From positions 1 to 10,683 of the forward strand of contig JALTOP010000465.1 of assembly GCA_027000105.1 (NCBI GenBank): DNA of 10,683 bases. The letters run 5' to 3'. Below are positions 6,893-10,683 of the stretch, piece after piece. Source of the DNA: Planctomycetaceae bacterium (GTDB lineage Bacteria > Planctomycetota > Planctomycetia > Planctomycetales > Planctomycetaceae). The notes under the pieces are model-generated. The model was not told the DNA's origin. It ran no database searches and saw nothing but the letters and a program-made list of their open reading frames with translations. Within the stretch, counting starts at the first letter, position 1. Each line of letters begins with the position of its first letter. Both the position numbers and the translations under genes were made by a program.

Positions 6893-8260
6893 ATGCCGGA
6901 TTCACAACGATGGATTTTCCGCCACTTGAGGCGACTGCAATGGGGACAGTTTCTGGGCGATTGTGCAGATGCGCTCTCCCTCTACCTTATCGTGGTTGGT
7001 TGCGCGATTCTGCTTGTGAAAATGCTTCTGCCTGCCTGGTGGCCCCAAACATTGTGGGTTTTTGCAGGACTCCCTTTGGTACCTCTCTGGAGCTGGAGAA
7101 AAACACGCCTTCACCGCTTCACCCGTACCGAGGCGACGGCCATGCTGGATCAGAAACTGGAAGCGGGCGGTTTGCTGATGACGCTAAGCGAAACACCCGA
7201 CGAGCAGTGGCGGGAACATTTACCACAGGTAGAAAGTTTGTGGAGAGAGAGTCTGCCCAGAATACGCCCCAGACGTTTTGTCTCACTGCTGGCGGCTCCG
7301 GTTGCATTTGTCGTCGCAACCTGTTTCGTTCCGGTTCGTGAAAGTTCCTCTTTGAACGCCAGTCCCACAAAAGTTTCGGAGCAGATCACGGAAGAATTGG
7401 AGGAAATTCTGGAATCGCTCGAAGAAGCAAATGTGTTGGAGGAACCGGAAAAGGAGGAACTAAGAAAGGAACTCGAAAAATTCGCCGAGCAGACGCACGA
7501 TCAGCCCTTGACCCACGAACAGTGGGAGATGGCTGATTTTCTGCGTCAACAGATGCAGATGAAATGGGAGAAAAATGAACGTGGACTCGAAGCGGCCAGC
7601 AGTGCCCTGGATGAGTTGATGTCGAAAATGGCGAATAACGGCGAGGTTTCCGCAGAACAGCTTGAACAGTTTGAAAAAGCGGCTGGAGAGAACCTGCAAT
7701 CCCTGGCCCGAAAAGCTCTTGAGGGTTCAACCGAAGGGATGTCGGAGCAGATGAAGCAGATGCTGAAAAACCTGGCCCAAAACGGCAAGCTGAAAATGCC
7801 CGGCGATGCCGAGGCTCGGAAAAAGGCGATGGAAGAATTGAAGGAAATGCTGGAAAACGAAGCCCAAAAACTGGCTGAGCAGCGGGGTGAATGTCAGGGA
7901 CTCGGCGAATGTCAGGGACTCGGTCAAGCACCCGGTCAAGGAGGAGTTAACCGCGGACGGGCTGATGCGGAAATGGTTTATGGAAAGGAATCGGATCGGG
8001 AAAACACAAAGTTCAAGGAAGTGGTACTTCCTCCCGGTTTTCTGGACGAACCTTCCAAACAGATTGTCCGCATGACAAGCAGCGCCCCTGAAACAGACCC
8101 GGCTCTTGAGGCTCCGCGGGCTGCTGCCAGAAAAAATGATCCCGCAGCCGGACGTGCCACATGGTTCAGAAAATTGAATCCGAAATATCGGGGTGTGGTT
8201 CGAAAATTTTTCAATTCGAACAAAAAAGCGACACCGATCCCGGATGATACGGAACTCTGA
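6893..8260 (+). CDS. Coiled-coil membrane protein of a MoxR operon
   Basis: A 455-residue protein with two hydrophobic segments near the N-terminus (about 28-46 and 52-66) and a third at about 129-147. A long charged, mostly alpha-helical region rich in Glu, Lys, Gln and Met (about 160-330) follows and should form coiled coils. A Gly/Gln-rich hinge (about 332-350) contains ECQGLG twice in a row. The C-terminal part carries KFKEVVLPPGFL (about 373-384) and ends with KLNPKYRGVVRKFFNS (about 427-442). The layout resembles DUF4175-like proteins and other large membrane proteins encoded beside MoxR ATPases; I cannot confirm the family. It starts the rightward operon, 41 bp before moxR. A plausible role is as membrane partner or substrate of the ATPase. 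That is inference from position only. Confidence 0.85.
   Translation: MPDSQRWIFRHLRRLQWGQFLGDCADALSLYLIVVGCAILLVKMLLPAWWPQTLWVFAGLPLVPLWSWRKTRLHRFTRTEATAMLDQKLEAGGLLMTLSETPDEQWREHLPQVESLWRESLPRIRPRRFVSLLAAPVAFVVATCFVPVRESSSLNASPTKVSEQITEELEEILESLEEANVLEEPEKEELRKELEKFAEQTHDQPLTHEQWEMADFLRQQMQMKWEKNERGLEAASSALDELMSKMANNGEVSAEQLEQFEKAAGENLQSLARKALEGSTEGMSEQMKQMLKNLAQNGKLKMPGDAEARKKAMEELKEMLENEAQKLAEQRGECQGLGECQGLGQAPGQGGVNRGRADAEMVYGKESDRENTKFKEVVLPPGFLDEPSKQIVRMTSSAPETDPALEAPRAAARKNDPAAGRATWFRKLNPKYRGVVRKFFNSNKKATPIPDDTEL
7889..7924 (+). repeat. 18-bp in-frame tandem duplication
   Basis: GAATGTCAGGGACTCGGC (7889-7906) is repeated at 7907-7924 with only the last base changed. Being 18 bp long it keeps the frame and doubles ECQGLG in the hinge of the coiled-coil protein, giving two closely spaced cysteines. 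Confidence 0.85.
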
Positions 8261-8300
8261 TGATACGGAACTTTGATGTGAAACTTTGAAAGAGAAACTC
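8243..8300 (+). repeat. Degenerate tandem repeat spanning a stop codon
   Basis: GATGATACGGAACTCT (8243-8258) is followed by GATGATACGGAACTTT (8259-8274), then by the shorter related units GATGTGAAACTTT (8275-8287) and GAAAGAGAAACTC (8288-8300). The array starts inside the coiled-coil gene, contains its TGA stop, fills the whole spacer and ends at the base pair before the moxR ATG region. The 16-bp period is out of frame, so copy 2 is not translated. Confidence 0.75.
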
Positions 8301-8301
8301 G

Positions 8302-9348
8302 ATGAACAATCAGGAAACCCCGGCAACGCCCCAATCCCTGCTTTCCCCGGAGGAGGTGGCTAGAGCCAAAGCGACGGTCGATCACCTGTTGAGCGAACTT
8401 GGACGGGCGATTCTCGGGCAGGAAGAGCTGTTACGTTTGGCGGTCATCTGTATCCTGGCCCGCGGTCATGTTCTGCTGGAGGGTTTGCCGGGGCTAGGAA
8501 AAACGGAACTGGTCAAATCACTCTCCTTTCTGATGGGGCTCAGCTTCCGCAGGGTGCAATTTACTCCCGACCTTCTGCCGGGCGATATCCTGGGCTCGCC
8601 CATTCTCGAAGAACAGGATGGAGCCAGACGACTTGTTTTCCACAAAGGCCCGATTTTTGCCAATCTGCTTCTGGCAGATGAAATCAATCGTGCCACTCCG
8701 AAAACACAATCGGCTCTTCTTGAAGCGATGCAGGAACGACGAGTGACCGTTCTGGGGGAAACGCACCAGCTTCCGTTACCGTTTTTTGTTCTGGCGACTC
8801 AAAACCCGATCGAGCTGGAAGGAACCTACCCGCTCCCCGAAGCCCAATTGGATCGCTTCACCTTCAAGATTTCCGTCGAGGGTGTCGGAGCCGACACATT
8901 GCAGGATATCATTACCCAGCGAAAGCATGGCGTCCCTCCACAACTGCAGACGGTCGTGACTGGCGATGAACTGAATCATCTGTTTGAACTGGTTGACCGC
9001 ATCCATCTCCCTGAGGCGGTTGCCAATTACATCGCACGCCTGGTAACTTCGACCCATGCTTCAAATGAAGGGGCTCCCGAACTCGTGAAACAGTTCGTCC
9101 GGTACGGCGCTTCCCCCCGGGCGGCCATTGCCCTGGCCAATACGTCACGGGCAGCCGCTCTGGTGGCGGGAAAACCGAATGTCGGTTTCGATGACGTCAA
9201 ATTCGTTGCTCCGAGTGTCCTTTCCCATCGGGTGATTCTCGATTACTCCGCCCGTATCGATGGCTGGGAGAATCAGTCGCTGGTACGGGAACTGGTTGAC
9301 GCCGTTCCGGAAGTCGGTCGGGATATCCCCGCTGATGTCAAGGTTTAA
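8302..9348 (+). CDS. moxR: MoxR-family AAA+ ATPase
   Basis: MoxR ATPases are hexameric chaperone-like enzymes thought to mature or activate protein complexes, often with von Willebrand A and DUF58 partners. The 348 residues are a normal length. Visible motifs are Walker A GLPGLGKT (61-68), Walker B LLLADEIN (122-129, D126/E127) followed by RATPKTQSALLEAMQE, sensor 1 ATQNPIELEGTYPLPEAQLDRF with N168, and sensor 2 GASPRA with R273. A helical lid runs from about 220 to the end. The ATG at 8302 is preceded by GAAAGAG at a plausible distance. The symbol is used at family level. It sits between two membrane-protein genes (spacers 41 and 29 bp), which suggests one transcript and a membrane-associated complex. 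Confidence 0.97.
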   Translation: MNNQETPATPQSLLSPEEVARAKATVDHLLSELGRAILGQEELLRLAVICILARGHVLLEGLPGLGKTELVKSLSFLMGLSFRRVQFTPDLLPGDILGSPILEEQDGARRLVFHKGPIFANLLLADEINRATPKTQSALLEAMQERRVTVLGETHQLPLPFFVLATQNPIELEGTYPLPEAQLDRFTFKISVEGVGADTLQDIITQRKHGVPPQLQTVVTGDELNHLFELVDRIHLPEAVANYIARLVTSTHASNEGAPELVKQFVRYGASPRAAIALANTSRAAALVAGKPNVGFDDVKFVAPSVLSHRVILDYSARIDGWENQSLVRELVDAVPEVGRDIPADVKV

Positions 9349-9377
9349 CCATCGCTCCGATCCGAAAGACCGACTTC

Positions 9378-10683
9378 ATGATGCAACTTGCCAATCGTTT
9401 TGGGCTGCTGATTCTCCTGCTGCTTGTTCCCGTCCGTTCGGCACTGGCGATCGGAACGGAACTTACATTGAGTGGTTCTGATCTTGTTGTGGATATCAAT
9501 ACAAAGTGGGTGGGCTGCACTCAGGGGGGGTATTATCCGGTTCGCGTTTCTGTTCGAAATAACGGGAAACCCCGAACAATTACTCTCGAAGTCAGGCAGA
9601 GCAACAACTATCAGAAATGCCCGCTGGTAAGCCGGAGCGTTTCACTGGAGCGGAATGCCAGCATCGATACCAGTTTACTTGTTCCGATGGTTTCCAACGG
9701 TTCCTATGTCGAATTTCGTGTTTTGGAATGGGGACGTCCGATCAGAAATTTATCGGATTCAATCTCTCTGCCCGAAATGGCCGGCAGCAGTGATGTCGGC
9801 TCAAGCATGCTGATCGTGGCAAAAAAGGCGGAAGATGGCCAGAACTACGATATCGCCATCAATCAGCTGTTCCTTGGCAAGATTCCCCATCGGTATGGCA
9901 GTTATGAAAACACCCAACATGTTCGTCCGCAGAAATTGCCTACGAACTGGTTGGCATACACAGGCCTTGATATTCTCGCGATTCCTCTGGAAAGCCTGAC
10001 CGATGAGACGACATCGGGGGCGCGGAAGGCCATTCTCGAATGGGTTACCGCCGGGGGAAATCTGCTGATTTACGATATCGGAAAACCGGTGGCCCACTCC
10101 GACCGCCTCGATGACGTACTCGCGTTCGATGACCGCGCGTTTGCTGATAACGGGTGGGAAGAACCGGTTGTGGAAAAATTTGCAAGGCGAACGATTGTCG
10201 ATCCGATTGATCCGTCAATCAGCAAAGTGGAGGATTTGTCTGAGGGCAGTCCCTGGATCATGAAGCCGGAGCGTTTTGGAATACGGTCTGTGGGGCTCGG
10301 AAAGGTGATCGCGTTATCCGACAATCCATTTCCCGGAACCGCTTCCCACTGGATCTGGCTGCTGAACCATCTTGGCAACGATCGATTGCTGTGGTATCAG
10401 AGAAACGGTGTTTTCAGCCGTGGGGGCAATGAAAGCTTCTTTCAATTTTTGATCCCGAATGTTGGGGGAGTTCCTGTTGTTTCCCTGCTTATTCTGATCA
10501 CGCTGTTTACTGTTGTCATCGGCCCGGTTAATTACTTTTATTTTCTGAAAAAGCGGCAATTGGCGATGCTGCTGGTCACCGTTCCCGCAATCGCTTTCGG
10601 CAGCAGTCTGGTATTGCTGGTCTATTCGACGATCGCGCACGGTTTTTCCGTCAAATCCCGCGTTCGCAGTATCACTTTCGTAG
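9378..10683 (+). CDS. Membrane protein with GATase1-like segment (3' end beyond window)
   Basis: 435 codons are open to the right edge. The start ATGATG at 9378 lies 29 bp after moxR, with GAAAG upstream. A clear signal peptide (basic start, LLILLLL core, probable cleavage after SALA at residue 24) sends the N-terminal part across the membrane. Residues about 25-130 look like a beta-rich, immunoglobulin-like region. About 190-237 (GLDILAIP...ILEWVTAGGNLLIYD) resembles the class I glutamine-amidotransferase-like fold that occurs, without catalysis, in membrane proteins of MoxR/Bat-type modules. Membrane helices follow at about 365-389 and 394-416, separated by GPVNYFYFLKKRQL (382-395), a motif I know from such proteins. 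The protein probably continues with a further extracytoplasmic domain. It is a likely partner of MoxR; biochemical function is unknown. Confidence 0.88.
   Translation, partial: MMQLANRFGLLILLLLVPVRSALAIGTELTLSGSDLVVDINTKWVGCTQGGYYPVRVSVRNNGKPRTITLEVRQSNNYQKCPLVSRSVSLERNASIDTSLLVPMVSNGSYVEFRVLEWGRPIRNLSDSISLPEMAGSSDVGSSMLIVAKKAEDGQNYDIAINQLFLGKIPHRYGSYENTQHVRPQKLPTNWLAYTGLDILAIPLESLTDETTSGARKAILEWVTAGGNLLIYDIGKPVAHSDRLDDVLAFDDRAFADNGWEEPVVEKFARRTIVDPIDPSISKVEDLSEGSPWIMKPERFGIRSVGLGKVIALSDNPFPGTASHWIWLLNHLGNDRLLWYQRNGVFSRGGNESFFQFLIPNVGGVPVVSLLILITLFTVVIGPVNYFYFLKKRQLAMLLVTVPAIAFGSSLVLLVYSTIAHGFSVKSRVRSITFV

Noticed and set aside
7386..8326. Minus-strand open frames of up to 199 codons opposite the coiled-coil gene
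   Set aside because: The Glu/Lys-rich codons of the coiled-coil gene read as Phe/Leu/Ser-rich frames on the other strand, a common artefact. The plus-strand gene has a good ribosome binding site.

Overview
This window looks like a piece of a planctomycete chromosome (Planctomycetota, probably order Planctomycetales). I infer this from protein character: a membrane protein with a DQHRFQTWVWQ segment and a YFFSAISKFD helix that I remember from planctomycete genomes, a MoxR operon led by a long coiled-coil membrane protein, weak Shine-Dalgarno use, and mid-range base composition. No rRNA or other taxonomic marker is present, so the assignment is moderate.

The left 6.3 kb is read entirely from the minus strand. 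In transcription order (right to left) it holds: a polytopic HTTM/DoxX-like membrane protein (4905-6290), a small degenerate receiver-domain protein (4451-4831), the Mrp/ApbC P-loop ATPase (3271-4341), the sulfur acceptor SufE (2637-3083), an unrecognised multi-pass membrane protein (1720-2469), and mutL (1-1584, whose 3' end lies beyond the left edge). Mrp and SufE both belong to Fe-S cluster assembly. The Mrp has a shortened loop where many homologues carry the cluster-binding CXXC. MutL carries the complete DQHA endonuclease signature.

A gene-free divergent region of about 600 bp (6291-6892) follows. It holds several unrelated short tandem repeats, a 16-bp inverted repeat and a terminator-like hairpin pointing right, so it may carry regulatory sites or a small RNA.

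The right part is read from the plus strand as a compact operon: a three-helix, coiled-coil membrane protein (6893-8260), a MoxR-family AAA+ ATPase (8302-9348), and a secreted/membrane protein with a GATase1-like segment and a GPVNY membrane motif (9378 to the right edge, incomplete). This resembles MoxR/DUF58/von Willebrand-type modules. No DUF58 or vWA gene lies within the window; if present it would be further right.

A recurring feature is the number of short perfect or near-perfect tandem duplications (periods 7, 10, 12, 13, 14, 16, 18 and 23 bp) with unrelated sequences, mostly at gene boundaries and at two stop codons. I see no tRNA, rRNA, CRISPR array, insertion sequence or prophage gene.
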